A DNA stretch of 64,000 nt from Microbacterium sp. AB (GCF_032878875.1 NZ_CP118157.1:1426001-1490000), one strand, 5' to 3'; counted from the stretch's first letter, positions 54,496 to 62,975 are shown. The notes: generated from the letters alone by a model not told the origin. Translations and numbers: made by a program.

Positions 54496-56388
54496 ATGGC
54501 CTTCCTCACACTCGCGCGCACGGAGCTGAAGCGGCTCGTCGCGACGCCCATGGCGAGGCTCGCCCTCGTCGCGCTCATGCTCGTGCCGGTGCTCTACGCG
54601 GGCCTCTACCTGTGGGGGAACGACGATCCCTACGGGAATCTCGACGAGGTCCCCGTCGCGCTCGTCGTGCAGGACGAGGGCGCGACGCAGAACGGCGAGG
54701 ACGTCGACTACGGCGACCAGGTCCGCGACGAGCTCGTCGCGGACGGCTCGCTCGACTGGACCGTGACGAGCCAGGAGGAGGCCGAGGACGGCATCCGGTC
54801 GGGGGAGTACGACTTCATCGTGACGTTCGGCCCCGACTTCTCCCGCGCGCTCACCTCCGTGGCGGGCGACGACCCCGAGCGGGCGGTCGTCGAGCTCACC
54901 ACGAACGACTCCAACAGCTATCTCGCGGGGACGATCGCGGACCAGGTCACCGAGAAGGTGCGCGCGAGCCTCACGCAGGAGGTCGGAGAGGAGGCCGCGC
55001 GCACCCTGCTCGACGGACTCGCCACCGTGCGCGCCGGACTCGTCGACGCCGCGGACGGGGCGGCGACGCTCGCGGACGGCACGGCATCGGCCAGGGACGG
55101 TGCCGACGCCCTGGCCGAGGGGTCGGCGTCCGCGGCGGACGGGGCGTCGGATCTCGCGGAGGGCCTGACGACCCTGCGCGACGCCACGGCCGGCCTCCCC
55201 TCTCAGACGGCCCGGCTGAACGACGGGGCGCAGCAGGTTGCCGACGGCAACGCGCAGCTCTCCGGCACGGTCCAGCCGGTCGCCCAGCAGATCGCCGACG
55301 CCGTCGCGAACCTGCCGACGGAGGACGAGGTCCGCGCCCGCCTCGAGGGCACGGGGCTCGACGAGACCCAGATCCAGGCGGTGCTCGACATCGTCTCGCC
55401 CGTGCGCACCGATCTCGAGAGCGCGAACGACCAGGTGCAGACGGCTGCCGGCAGCATCCAGCAGCTCGCGGACGGCAGCGCGCAGGTCGCGGCGGGCACG
55501 CAGCAGCTCGCCGACGGGATGCCGGCGCTCGCCGACGGCGTGTCCGGCGCGCAGTCGGGTGCGACCGAGCTCTCGGACGGCGTCCAGCAGCTCGCCGAGG
55601 GGAGCGCGACCCTCGACGACGGACTGGGCGACATCGACGACGGCGCGGTGCAGCTGCGCGACGGGCTCCAGGACGCGGTGGGCCGGATCCCCGACCAGTC
55701 CGAGGACGAGAGGGAGACCGCGGCCCGGATGATCGCGGACCCCGTGCAGGTCTCGTCCGACGCCATCACCGAGGCGTCCTCGTACGGAGCCGGCATGGCC
55801 CCGTTCTTCATCAGCCTCGCGGCGTGGATCGGCATCTACGCCCTGTTCCTCATCGTCAAGCCGTACTCGAAGCGCGCCGTGACGGCGCTGCGGCGCCCGT
55901 TGCCGATCACGCTCGCCGCATGGGCGGCCCCCGCCGCGCTCGGAGTCCTCCAGATGGTCGTCGTGTTCGGCGTCGTCGCCCTCGGCCTGGGATACTCGGT
56001 CGCGCATCCGTGGGGCATGCTCGGCTTCATGGCGCTGACGTCCGCGACGTTCGCGGCCGTCATCCTGACGCTCAACGTGATGCTGGGGAGCGTCGGGCAG
56101 TTCCTCGGCCTCGTGCTCATGGTCCTGCAGCTCGTGACGGCCGGCGGGACGTTCCCGTATCAGACGCTGCCGACGCCGCTGCGGGCGCTGCACGAGGCCC
56201 TCCCCATGAGCCATGCCGTCGAAGGCATCCGGCAGGTGATGTACGGCGGCGATCTGGCGCGGGCGTGGGCGGACGCGGGCTTCCTCGGGCTCTGGCTCGC
56301 GGCGGCTCTGCTCGTGGCGTACCTCGTCACCTTCCGGATGACGCGCAGCCGCACGCTGCGCGATCTGAGGCCCTCGCTCATCGGCTGA
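54496..56388 (+). CDS. YhgE/Pip-family membrane protein
   Basis: A 630-residue, exporter-like membrane protein related to phage-infection protein Pip and the ABC-2 permease fold. One helix near the N-terminus (about 20-40) is followed by a large outer domain. That domain holds a long run of LADG and LxDG-type heptads (about 180-400), predicted to be helical or coiled coil. Five to six C-terminal helices follow (from about 432). Family motifs include YDFIVTFGPDFSRAL and TAGGTFPYQTLP...LPMSHAVEGIRQVMYGG. Its start codon directly follows the stop of the degenerate ATPase gene. The substrate is unknown. Confidence 0.92.
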   Translation: MAFLTLARTELKRLVATPMARLALVALMLVPVLYAGLYLWGNDDPYGNLDEVPVALVVQDEGATQNGEDVDYGDQVRDELVADGSLDWTVTSQEEAEDGIRSGEYDFIVTFGPDFSRALTSVAGDDPERAVVELTTNDSNSYLAGTIADQVTEKVRASLTQEVGEEAARTLLDGLATVRAGLVDAADGAATLADGTASARDGADALAEGSASAADGASDLAEGLTTLRDATAGLPSQTARLNDGAQQVADGNAQLSGTVQPVAQQIADAVANLPTEDEVRARLEGTGLDETQIQAVLDIVSPVRTDLESANDQVQTAAGSIQQLADGSAQVAAGTQQLADGMPALADGVSGAQSGATELSDGVQQLAEGSATLDDGLGDIDDGAVQLRDGLQDAVGRIPDQSEDERETAARMIADPVQVSSDAITEASSYGAGMAPFFISLAAWIGIYALFLIVKPYSKRAVTALRRPLPITLAAWAAPAALGVLQMVVVFGVVALGLGYSVAHPWGMLGFMALTSATFAAVILTLNVMLGSVGQFLGLVLMVLQLVTAGGTFPYQTLPTPLRALHEALPMSHAVEGIRQVMYGGDLARAWADAGFLGLWLAAALLVAYLVTFRMTRSRTLRDLRPSLIG

Positions 56389-56417
56389 GAAGCAGCGGCC
56401 CCGTAGGATGGATGCCC

Positions 56418-57491
56418 GTGGCTCTCACTATCGGTATCGTCGGCCTGCCCAACGTCGGCAAGTCCACCCTCTTCAACGCCCTGACCAAGAACACGGTCCT
56501 CGCCGCGAACTACCCGTTCGCGACGATCGAGCCGAACGTCGGCGTCGTGGAGCTGCCGGACCGTCGCCTCGACCGCCTCGCTGAGATCTTCGGATCGCAG
56601 CGCATCCTGCCCGCTCCGGTCTCGTTCGTCGACATCGCGGGCATCGTCCGCGGAGCGAGCGAGGGGGAGGGGCTCGGCAACCAGTTCCTCGCGAACATCC
56701 GCGAGGCCGACGCGATCGCGCAGGTCGTGCGCGGCTTCGCCGACGCCGACGTCGTGCACGTCGACGGCAAGGTCGATCCGGCCGGCGACATGGAGACGAT
56801 CAACACCGAGCTCATCCTCGCCGACCTCCAGACGCTCGAGAAGGCACTGCCGCGCCTCGAGAAGGAGGTCAAGGGCAAGAAGACCGACTCCTCGGTCCTC
56901 ACGGCCGCGCAGGAGGCCAAGGCCGTCCTGGACTCCGGGAAGACGCTGTTCCAGGCGCACTTCGACGTCGCGCCCATCCGCGAGCTGGGGCTGCTCACTG
57001 CCAAGCCCACGCTCTACGTGTTCAACGTCGACGAGGGCGTGCTCACCGACGCGGACCGGATGGCGGAGCTCGCCGGTCTCGTGGCCCCCGCGAAGGCGGT
57101 CTTCCTCGACGCGAAGGTCGAGTCGGAGCTGGTCGACCTCGAACCGGACGAGGCTCTCGAGCTGCTCCAGTCGCTCGGCCAGGAGGAGTCGGGCCTCGAC
57201 CAGCTCGCGCGTGTGGGATTCGAGACGCTGGGACTCCAGACGTACCTCACGGCAGGCCCCAAGGAGTCCCGCGCGTGGACGATCCGCAAGGGATCGACCG
57301 CGCCGCAGGCGGCCGGCGTCATCCACACCGACTTCGAGCGCGGCTTCATCAAGGCGGAGGTCGTCTCGTTCGCCGACCTCGACGAGGCCGGGTCCATGAA
57401 CGACGCCAAGGCCAAGGGCCGCGTCCGCATCGAGGGCAAGGACTACGTCATGCAGGACGGCGACGTCGTGGAGTTCCGGTTCAACGTGTGA
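56418..57491 (+). CDS. ychF: Ribosome-associated P-loop ATPase YchF (OLA1)
   Basis: A 357-residue, Obg-related ATPase that binds ribosomes and the proteasome/ClpP-like stress systems in various bacteria. G1 is GLPNVGKST (about 8-16), G3 is DIAGIVRGASEGEGLGNQFL, and the G4 region NVDE (instead of NKxD) explains ATP over GTP preference. The C-terminal TGS domain (about 275-357) is present. The GTG at 56418 lies 8 bases behind TAGGAT (56404-56409); an in-frame ATG two codons upstream lies too close to it to be the start of such a message. Confidence 0.97.
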   Translation: MALTIGIVGLPNVGKSTLFNALTKNTVLAANYPFATIEPNVGVVELPDRRLDRLAEIFGSQRILPAPVSFVDIAGIVRGASEGEGLGNQFLANIREADAIAQVVRGFADADVVHVDGKVDPAGDMETINTELILADLQTLEKALPRLEKEVKGKKTDSSVLTAAQEAKAVLDSGKTLFQAHFDVAPIRELGLLTAKPTLYVFNVDEGVLTDADRMAELAGLVAPAKAVFLDAKVESELVDLEPDEALELLQSLGQEESGLDQLARVGFETLGLQTYLTAGPKESRAWTIRKGSTAPQAAGVIHTDFERGFIKAEVVSFADLDEAGSMNDAKAKGRVRIEGKDYVMQDGDVVEFRFNV

Positions 57492-57843
57492 GCTGTCGGC
57501 CGCTGGTCGGAGATAAGCGGAGGTCCGCTTCCGGAGGCGGAGCGCCGGGCCTCGGACCCTCGGCACGGGAATGTCGGGGCGGGGAAGTCGACCCTGATCG
57601 CTGAGATGGCGCGCGCATGTCGCGGGCCACCTTCACCCTGATGTGGATCACTGCACCCGCAGCGGCATTCGTGGAACCGTGGCTCGACGCGTTGGGACCA
57701 CGGCGAATCCGGTGTTCCTTGCCCATCGTCCTCACCGCAACACTCCTCGCAACTCGAGCGCGAGCAGGAAGCACGCTGGGCCGTCGCTGCTGAGTGCGCT
57801 CGGATCGCTCGAGCGCCGACCCCGTCTCGGCGATGATGGTGTC
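57492..57843. other. 352-base gene-free stretch with a P-loop remnant and the merR promoter
   Basis: Between ychF and the MerR gene no intact gene is seen. The stretch holds the P-loop remnant described separately (57540-57641). GATGAT (57832-57837) lies 6 bases before the MerR start and may be its -10 box. The middle part (57642-57830) has no reading frame with convincing composition on either strand. Confidence 0.5.
57540..57641 (+). pseudogene. Remnant of a P-loop NTPase gene
   Basis: In one plus frame the sequence reads HGNVGAGKSTLIAEMARA (from 57564) and then stops at TGA 57639-57641. GNVGAGKST is a full Walker A motif with the helix that normally follows it, of the type found in nucleotide kinases. 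The frame upstream has no start or promoter, and nothing downstream continues the fold. It is most simply a decayed fragment. Confidence 0.35.
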
Positions 57844-58281
57844 ATGAGAGTCGGCGAGCTCGCGGCACGGACCGGAGCGAGCGTGCGGTCGCTCCGGTAC
57901 TACGAGAAGCAGGGGCTGATCGAGCCCCAGCGCACCTCGGCGGGCCATCGTGTGTACACCGCGGACCACGAAGCGCTCGTCCTTCAGGTCCAGGAGCTCT
58001 TCGGAGCGGGCTTCTGCAGCTCCGTCATCCAGGAGCTGCTCCCGGCGCTGAGGGATCCCGAGGAGGCGGCGACGTTCCTGCGCGATGCGCTCGCGGCGGC
58101 GGAGGCACGGCTCGAGAGCGAGAAGCACTCGATCGAGACGGAGCTGGCGGGCCTGAACCGACTGCGAACTCGGCTCGGACTTGCACCTGACACGGGTGTC
58201 ATCCTGCACGATGGTTCACATGACTCACTCGAACCCGCCCCAGCAAATGCGTTTGATCATCGAGACCGACGACTTCGATGA
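57844..58281 (+). CDS. MerR-family transcriptional regulator
   Basis: 145 residues. The winged helix-turn-helix is at 1-70 (MRVGELAARTGASVRSLRYYEKQGLI, then RVYTADHEALVLQVQEL). A dimerisation helix (about 85-118) follows. The tail lacks a metal-binding cysteine set or drug-binding domain. It is preceded by GATGAT 6 bases before the ATG. Its 3' end overlaps the following VOC gene in another frame by about 60 bases, so the VOC protein is the likely regulated partner. Confidence 0.9.
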   Translation: MRVGELAARTGASVRSLRYYEKQGLIEPQRTSAGHRVYTADHEALVLQVQELFGAGFCSSVIQELLPALRDPEEAATFLRDALAAAEARLESEKHSIETELAGLNRLRTRLGLAPDTGVILHDGSHDSLEPAPANAFDHRDRRLR

Positions 58282-58684
58282 GGCCCTGCGGTTCTATCGC
58301 GACGTGCTCGGCATGCCCGAGCAACCCGCGTTCGCGACGGAGGGCGACGACCGTGTCGCGATCCTGAACGCAGGCATGGCCACCATCGAGCTCGCCACCG
58401 CGACGCACGTGCGCAACATCGACGCGCTCGAGAACGCTCCGACGGCGGAAGGGCCGACCCTGCGCATCGCACTGGAGGTCGACGACACGGAAGCCGCCGT
58501 CGCATCCGCCGGCGAATACGGCGCGGAGACGTTGGCGCCGGCCACGCGCACTCCGTTCCGGACCGTCAACGCCCGCGTGCAAGGCCCCGCCGGATGGCAG
58601 ATCACCTTCTTCCAGGAGCTCGAGACACTGGAGGAACGCGCGACACGGGACGGCTTCACGACCGATGACGATCGTCCGCGGTAG
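58220..58684 (+). CDS. VOC-superfamily (glyoxalase/bleomycin resistance-like) protein
   Basis: A 154-residue protein with two beta-alpha-beta-beta-beta modules: MRLIIETDDFDEALRFYRDVLGM (about 10-32) and RIALEVDDTEAAVASAGEYGAE (about 86-107). It ends in NARVQGPAGWQITFFQEL. Such proteins bind a metal and act in detoxification or resistance by binding. The function is not resolved. The start lies inside the MerR gene; ATG 58220 has GATGG 5 bases upstream, and 58211 or 58247 are alternatives. Confidence 0.82.
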   Translation: MTHSNPPQQMRLIIETDDFDEALRFYRDVLGMPEQPAFATEGDDRVAILNAGMATIELATATHVRNIDALENAPTAEGPTLRIALEVDDTEAAVASAGEYGAETLAPATRTPFRTVNARVQGPAGWQITFFQELETLEERATRDGFTTDDDRPR

Positions 58685-58702
58685 CGCACGAGGGGAGCCC
58701 GG

Positions 58703-59401
58703 ATGAACAGTGAAGGAAGCGTCCTCCTGCGGCCGTTGCGATCGAGCGACGCCGGCGACGTGCTGGCCGCGTTCTCGTCTCACGCCGACATGGCCCGTCA
58801 GGGCAGCGTCTTGGCGCTCAGCGACGCGGAACGATACGTCGCGAACCTCCTCGCCACGGGCTCGTCGCACCGCCCGTGGGCGATAGCGGACGACGGACGC
58901 CTCGTGGGTCTCGTGTGCGTGAGCGTGGACGAGAAGAACCGCAACGGCTGGTTCTGGTACTGGATGCACGCAGACGCGCGTGGTCGCGGATGGATGACGC
59001 GTGCTGCGGCGACTGTCGCGGACTGGGCGCTCACCGATGGGGGACTCGAACGCCTCGAGCTCGGGCACCGTGTGAACAACCCCGCCTCGGGTGCCGTGGC
59101 TCGGGCAGCGGGGTTCGTGCACGAGGGGACGGAGAGGGCCAAGTTCCTCATCGACGGCGAACGCGTCGACGTCGACACCTACGGCAGGCTGCGCTCTGAC
59201 CCGGCTCCCGGCTTCGTCCCGATCGGGTTCCGCTCAGTCGTGAAAACGCGCCCCCTTCACGATGCGATCCACGACGTTCCGCGGTCCGCGCAGGGCGATG
59301 CCGACGAGGTCGAGATCGGCGGATCCGACCGCCAGCACGGCGGCGCGGTTGGCCTCGTCATGCCCGGTGGCGAAGAGGTCGCGGGTGTAGATCGCACGTG
59401 A
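58703..59401 (+). CDS. GNAT-family N-acetyltransferase (RimJ/RimL-like) with an overlapping tail
   Basis: 232 residues. The GNAT fold spans about 5-170: LRPLRSSDAGDVLAAF, then the acetyl-CoA loop in DARGRGWMTRAAATVADWA, and NPASGAVARAAGFVHEGTERAK typical of RimJ/RimL enzymes. The substrate is a protein N-terminus or small amine; it is not known. The usual end would be near residue 180. The last 55 residues have low-complexity composition and lie antisense to the DUF2000 gene over 168 bases, so they may be a read-on after loss of the original stop. GAGGGGAG precedes the ATG. Confidence 0.82.
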   Translation: MNSEGSVLLRPLRSSDAGDVLAAFSSHADMARQGSVLALSDAERYVANLLATGSSHRPWAIADDGRLVGLVCVSVDEKNRNGWFWYWMHADARGRGWMTRAAATVADWALTDGGLERLELGHRVNNPASGAVARAAGFVHEGTERAKFLIDGERVDVDTYGRLRSDPAPGFVPIGFRSVVKTRPLHDAIHDVPRSAQGDADEVEIGGSDRQHGGAVGLVMPGGEEVAGVDRT

Positions 59402-59686
59402 CACGTCGTCGCGGTCGGCGGCCTTGGCACGTGCCCTCCGCAGCCCCCCGGCGTCACTGGACATGACCATCACCGGCTCACGCAGCATGGGCAGATACTC
59501 CGTACCGTCCGCGTCCCGATAGGGCTCGCCGACGAGGCCGGGGCCGCTGGTCGCGATGCCGGACATCACGAACGCGGTCACGTTGAGCTCCTGCCATGCC
59601 GCGAGGCTCTCGTCGAGGACGACGACGACTTTCGTGTCGAACCGGGGTCGGGCTGCGTGCTCATCGGGCGTCTGAGGAACGGTCAT
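59234..59686 (-). CDS. DUF2000 family protein
   Basis: A 150-residue soluble protein. Family segments are FDTKVVVVLDESLAAWQELNVTAFVMSGIA, then YLPMLREPVMVMSSDAGGLRRARAKAADRD and the C-terminal LVGIALRGPRNVVDRIVKG. The fold is related to peptidyl-tRNA hydrolase 2, but the function is unknown. The ATG at 59686 is chosen; a longer start at 59737 would overlap the divergent AraC gene. Its 3' end overlaps the GNAT gene on the other strand. DUF2000 genes often sit beside an AraC-type regulator. Confidence 0.85.
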   Translation of the reverse strand: MTVPQTPDEHAARPRFDTKVVVVLDESLAAWQELNVTAFVMSGIATSGPGLVGEPYRDADGTEYLPMLREPVMVMSSDAGGLRRARAKAADRDDVSRAIYTRDLFATGHDEANRAAVLAVGSADLDLVGIALRGPRNVVDRIVKGARFHD

Positions 59687-59735
59687 CTCCCGAGTCTCGG
59701 CGGCGACCCCGACGGAGGTCTTGTACGTTTCTTGC

Positions 59736-60512
59736 ATGGTCGTTCGCGTGCGCGCCTGGCACCCCGCTGTGCCGTCTTTGCGTGAGGTCTATCACGCAGG
59801 ATTCGACCACGCCTACCCTCTGCACACGCACGACGACTGGGCCGTCATGCTCGTCGACGACGGAGAGGTGGTGTACGGCCTCGACGGCGGCGAGCATCGC
59901 GCGACGCCCGCCGCTGTGACCCTTCTGCCGCCCGCTGTGCCGCACGACGGCCGTTCTGCGATCGAGGGGAGGGGATATCGCAAACGTGTGCTCTACCTCG
60001 AGAGAGACTGGCTGTCAGGCAGCGCGCAGTCGCTCGCCGTGCGGCGGCCGACGCTTCACGAGGACTCGTCCCTCGTGGCGGCTCGCCGCGTGCACGCCGC
60101 GCTGCAGAAGCCTGGCGACGCGATGGCGGCCGAGCACTGGCTGCTCGTCCTCCGCGATCATGTGCTCGCGCACCTCGGCAGTCCGACGCCGGCCTTGCGA
60201 GACGCTCCGCTGGCCCGACGGCTCCGCGCGCTGATCGACGATCGTCTGGTCGAGCCGCTGACGATCGCGGCCGCCGCCGATGAGCTCCGGGTGCACCCGA
60301 GCCATCTGGTCCGCGTCTTCTCGCAGGCGTACGGCATCGCCCCGCACCGGTATCTCGTCGCGCGGCGAGTCGACCTCGCCCGCCGTCTGCTCGTCGGAGG
60401 GCATCGGCCCGCCGCCGCAGCGGCGATGGCGGGATTCCATGACCAGGCCCATCTCACGCGGCACTTCCGGCGCATCCTCGGTGTGACGCCCTCGGCGTTC
60501 ACCTCCGGCTGA
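59736..60512 (+). CDS. AraC-family transcriptional regulator
   Basis: 258 residues. An N-terminal cupin-like sensing domain (about 12-90) has HAGFDHAYPLHTHDDWAVMLVDDGEV with histidines at the ligand pocket. The C-terminal AraC domain (about 155-258) has two helix-turn-helix motifs (TIAAAADELRVHPSHLVRVFSQAYG and PAAAAAMAGFHDQAHLTRHFRRILG). TACGTT (59723-59728) lies 7 bases before the ATG, so the message may be leaderless. It is divergent from DUF2000, with 49 bases between, and probably controls it. Confidence 0.92.
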   Translation: MVVRVRAWHPAVPSLREVYHAGFDHAYPLHTHDDWAVMLVDDGEVVYGLDGGEHRATPAAVTLLPPAVPHDGRSAIEGRGYRKRVLYLERDWLSGSAQSLAVRRPTLHEDSSLVAARRVHAALQKPGDAMAAEHWLLVLRDHVLAHLGSPTPALRDAPLARRLRALIDDRLVEPLTIAAAADELRVHPSHLVRVFSQAYGIAPHRYLVARRVDLARRLLVGGHRPAAAAAMAGFHDQAHLTRHFRRILGVTPSAFTSG

Positions 60513-60551
60513 GGCTCCGCGCCGCCGGATCCGATCGCGGTGGCGAACTCC

Positions 60552-62441
60552 TCACCACCGCTCGAACAGCGACGCGAGCAGGGGTCCTGCGGTCTCCGCG
60601 CCCGAGACGCCGTCCTCGACGAACACCGCGACCGCGAGGTCGCCGTGGGTTCCGACCATCCAGCTGTGCGTCGCGTAGTCGCCGTTGTCGTCGGGCTCGC
60701 CGTACTCGGCCGTCCCGGTCTTGGCCCCGACGGGTACGCCGGGGATGGCGCCGAGGAACGTGGCGGATCCCTCGGTGACGACGCTGCGCATGAGGGACTG
60801 GAGCGCCGCGGCCTCGTCCTCGGTGAGCGGCTGAGCGGGATCGGCCTCGCCGACCCGGTCGGCGAGGAGGTGCGGCACGACGGTCTGGCCCGCCTGGATG
60901 GACGCGGCCACGGTCGCCATCGCCAGCGGAGTGGCGAGGACGCGACCCTGGCCGATGAGGTCCGCGGCCTTCTCCGTCTCGCCCTCCGGCTCCGGAACCT
61001 GTCCGAGCGAGGCGGGATAGCCGAGGTCGACCTCGGCGCCCAGGCCGAGCGACTCCGCCGCCGTCTCCAGCGCCCCCTCGTCGATCCGATCGCGCAGTCC
61101 GATCAGCGCCGTGTTGCAGGAGTGCGCGATCGCGGTCTCGAACGTGATGTCGCCGACGGCGGAGTCCGGGTAGTCGTCGTCGTTCTGGAAGGTGAAGCCG
61201 TCCACCTCGAGCGACGGCGGACAGCTCACGATGTCGTCGAGGGCGACGCCGGCGCGCAGCAGCGCGAGCGCGGTCACCAGCTTGAAGGTCGACCCCGGCG
61301 CATACGCCCCGGTGGTCGCGACGTTGTGGCCCGCGTTGCCCTCGCCGTTCGCCGCGGCGAGGACCTCGCCCGTCGAGGGCCGGACGGCGACGATCGCGCT
61401 GCCCGGGGCCTCCTCGCCGCCGAGGCCGGCGAGGATCTCCTCCGCGCTGCTCTGGATGCCCTGGTCGAGAGTGAGCACGAGGGGCTGCCCCTCGACGCCG
61501 TCCCACTCGGCGAGGGTCCGCCGCGCGTCGGCGGCGTCGACCGCCTCGATCGCGATGCCCGGCGTCCCGCGGAGCGTGCTGTCGTACGTCGCGAGGAGCC
61601 CGGCGAGCCCGACCTGGTCGCCCGGGCGCACAGCGCCGTCGGACGCCTCCACGGCCTCGGAGGTCGCCTCGCCGACGTAGCCGAGCAGTTCGCGGGCGAA
61701 GTCGCGCGTGGGCGCGAGCGGCAGCTCGTCCTCGACGACGAGCGCACCGGGGATGCCCGCGAAGTCGGCGCTCACGTGCTGCTCCTCCTCGCCCTCGCGG
61801 ATCACGATCGCCTCGACGAACGCCTGCGGGCCGGCGTTCTCCGCCGTCGTGCGGAACGCCTCAGGGTCGAGTCCGACGGCTGTCGCGATGCGCTCGGCGG
61901 ACGCGCCGACCTCGTCAGGATCGATGACGGCCTTGTCCAGGCCGTATCGCCCGACCGAGCGCTCGGTCACGATGGGCTCCCCGTCCGTCCCGACGACGTC
62001 CGCGCGAGGGCCGAACTCCCTCTGCACCTCGATCCGGTCATCCGCCGTCAGCTCGGGGACGAACGTCGACGGCCCCCACTCCACCTCCCACCGCTCCTCG
62101 CCCTCGACGAGGTGCGCGGTCGTGTCGTACGTCCACTCGTCGCCCTCCACCGTCCAGGTCCAGTGCAGGACGACGGTTCCCGTGTCGCCGTCCCGCTCGA
62201 CGTCGTCCGCGGCGACCTCGACGTCATAGCCGGTCAACGGCGCGATCTGCTCCTCGAACGCGGCAGCGGCCGTGGGCTCTGTGAGGGCGGCGCCGTCGAG
62301 CGTGTGCTGCGACAGTGCTGCGGTCAGGTCGTCAGCGGTCTCGCGGGCGGCGTCGTCGTCGGCGTTCGTGCATGCGGCCAGCGGGAGAAGGAGGAGCACC
62401 AGGCTGACGGCGCCGGCACGGCGCGGTGAGGAGACGGGCAT
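60552..62441 (-). CDS. Penicillin-binding transpeptidase, MecA-like lipoprotein
   Basis: A 629-residue class B PBP. A lipoprotein signal ends in LPLAAC (C24), so it is probably lipid-anchored. The N-terminal NTF2-like MecA_N domain (about 30-145) and PBP dimerisation domain (about 150-310) are followed by the transpeptidase. The active-site motifs are S384-T-F-K, S441-C-N and K574-T-G. All are intact, so the enzyme should cross-link peptidoglycan and bind beta-lactams. MecA_N-type PBPs can have low drug affinity. The start lies behind GGAAGGA, and a frd operon lies upstream on the same strand. Confidence 0.92.
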   Translation of the reverse strand: MPVSSPRRAGAVSLVLLLLPLAACTNADDDAARETADDLTAALSQHTLDGAALTEPTAAAAFEEQIAPLTGYDVEVAADDVERDGDTGTVVLHWTWTVEGDEWTYDTTAHLVEGEERWEVEWGPSTFVPELTADDRIEVQREFGPRADVVGTDGEPIVTERSVGRYGLDKAVIDPDEVGASAERIATAVGLDPEAFRTTAENAGPQAFVEAIVIREGEEEQHVSADFAGIPGALVVEDELPLAPTRDFARELLGYVGEATSEAVEASDGAVRPGDQVGLAGLLATYDSTLRGTPGIAIEAVDAADARRTLAEWDGVEGQPLVLTLDQGIQSSAEEILAGLGGEEAPGSAIVAVRPSTGEVLAAANGEGNAGHNVATTGAYAPGSTFKLVTALALLRAGVALDDIVSCPPSLEVDGFTFQNDDDYPDSAVGDITFETAIAHSCNTALIGLRDRIDEGALETAAESLGLGAEVDLGYPASLGQVPEPEGETEKAADLIGQGRVLATPLAMATVAASIQAGQTVVPHLLADRVGEADPAQPLTEDEAAALQSLMRSVVTEGSATFLGAIPGVPVGAKTGTAEYGEPDDNGDYATHSWMVGTHGDLAVAVFVEDGVSGAETAGPLLASLFERW

Positions 62442-62558
62442 GTGAGCGGATGTCCTTCCGGGGGCCGTGGGTGCTCCGCTTATCCTGCCAGGACGACGTC
62501 GCGTCGGGTGGATTCGGGACGTCGACGGCCGGGTGATCTCGCGGAACGCAGACGGAGC

Positions 62559-62585
62559 CTCCGGTTCACCGTCCGAACCGCGGAG
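62559..62585 (-). terminator. Possible terminator after frdD
   Basis: A 9-bp stem with a 2-base bulge (62559-62567 with 62575-62585) about 28 bases beyond the frdD stop on the minus strand. The remaining 62442-62612 region shows only the probable PBP promoter region. Confidence 0.4.
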
Positions 62586-62612
62586 AGGGGGAGGACGCGG
62601 GGGCGAGAGCGC

Positions 62613-62975
62613 TCAGGCGATGAGGCAGAGCGCGAGGGCGACGACCGGGACCGCGACCGCGAACGCGTAGATCGCCGCCTCGACGATCTTGGGCGGATGC
62701 ACCTTGAGGTCGTGCAGGCCGTGCACGATGCGGTGGCAGCAGTGCCAGAGCACGACCGCCAGCCCCGCGCACACGACCAGGACGACGAACGGATGCGTGA
62801 GGAGCCCGCCGACCTTCGCGAGCACGCCGTCGCTGCCTCCGAACGCGCCGAGCGGCATGAGGATGCCCAGCACGAGCAGCAGGACCGGCATCGCGAACAC
62901 CGACACCATGCCGCCCGCGCCGAACAGCGCCCAGCGCACCGGCTCCGCCGTGCGCCCCTTCCACTGGCGCATCAT
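62613..62975 (-). CDS. frdD: Fumarate reductase membrane anchor subunit D
   Basis: A 120-residue protein with three helices that anchors the flavoprotein/iron-sulfur dimer and binds menaquinone. The motifs RTAEPVRWALFGAGG, FVVLVVCAGLAVVLWHCCHRIVHGLHDL and KVHPPKIVEAAIY fit FrdD of the E. coli and mycobacterial type; no haem ligands are expected. The start overlaps the frdC stop by 4 bases (ATGA). Confidence 0.9.
   Translation of the reverse strand: MMRQWKGRTAEPVRWALFGAGGMVSVFAMPVLLLVLGILMPLGAFGGSDGVLAKVGGLLTHPFVVLVVCAGLAVVLWHCCHRIVHGLHDLKVHPPKIVEAAIYAFAVAVPVVALALCLIA

Noticed and set aside
55040..55700. The repeated LADG/LxDG stretch in the YhgE gene as a DNA tandem repeat or assembly artefact
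   Set aside because: The repeats are degenerate at DNA level and are a normal feature of the outer domain of YhgE/Pip proteins.
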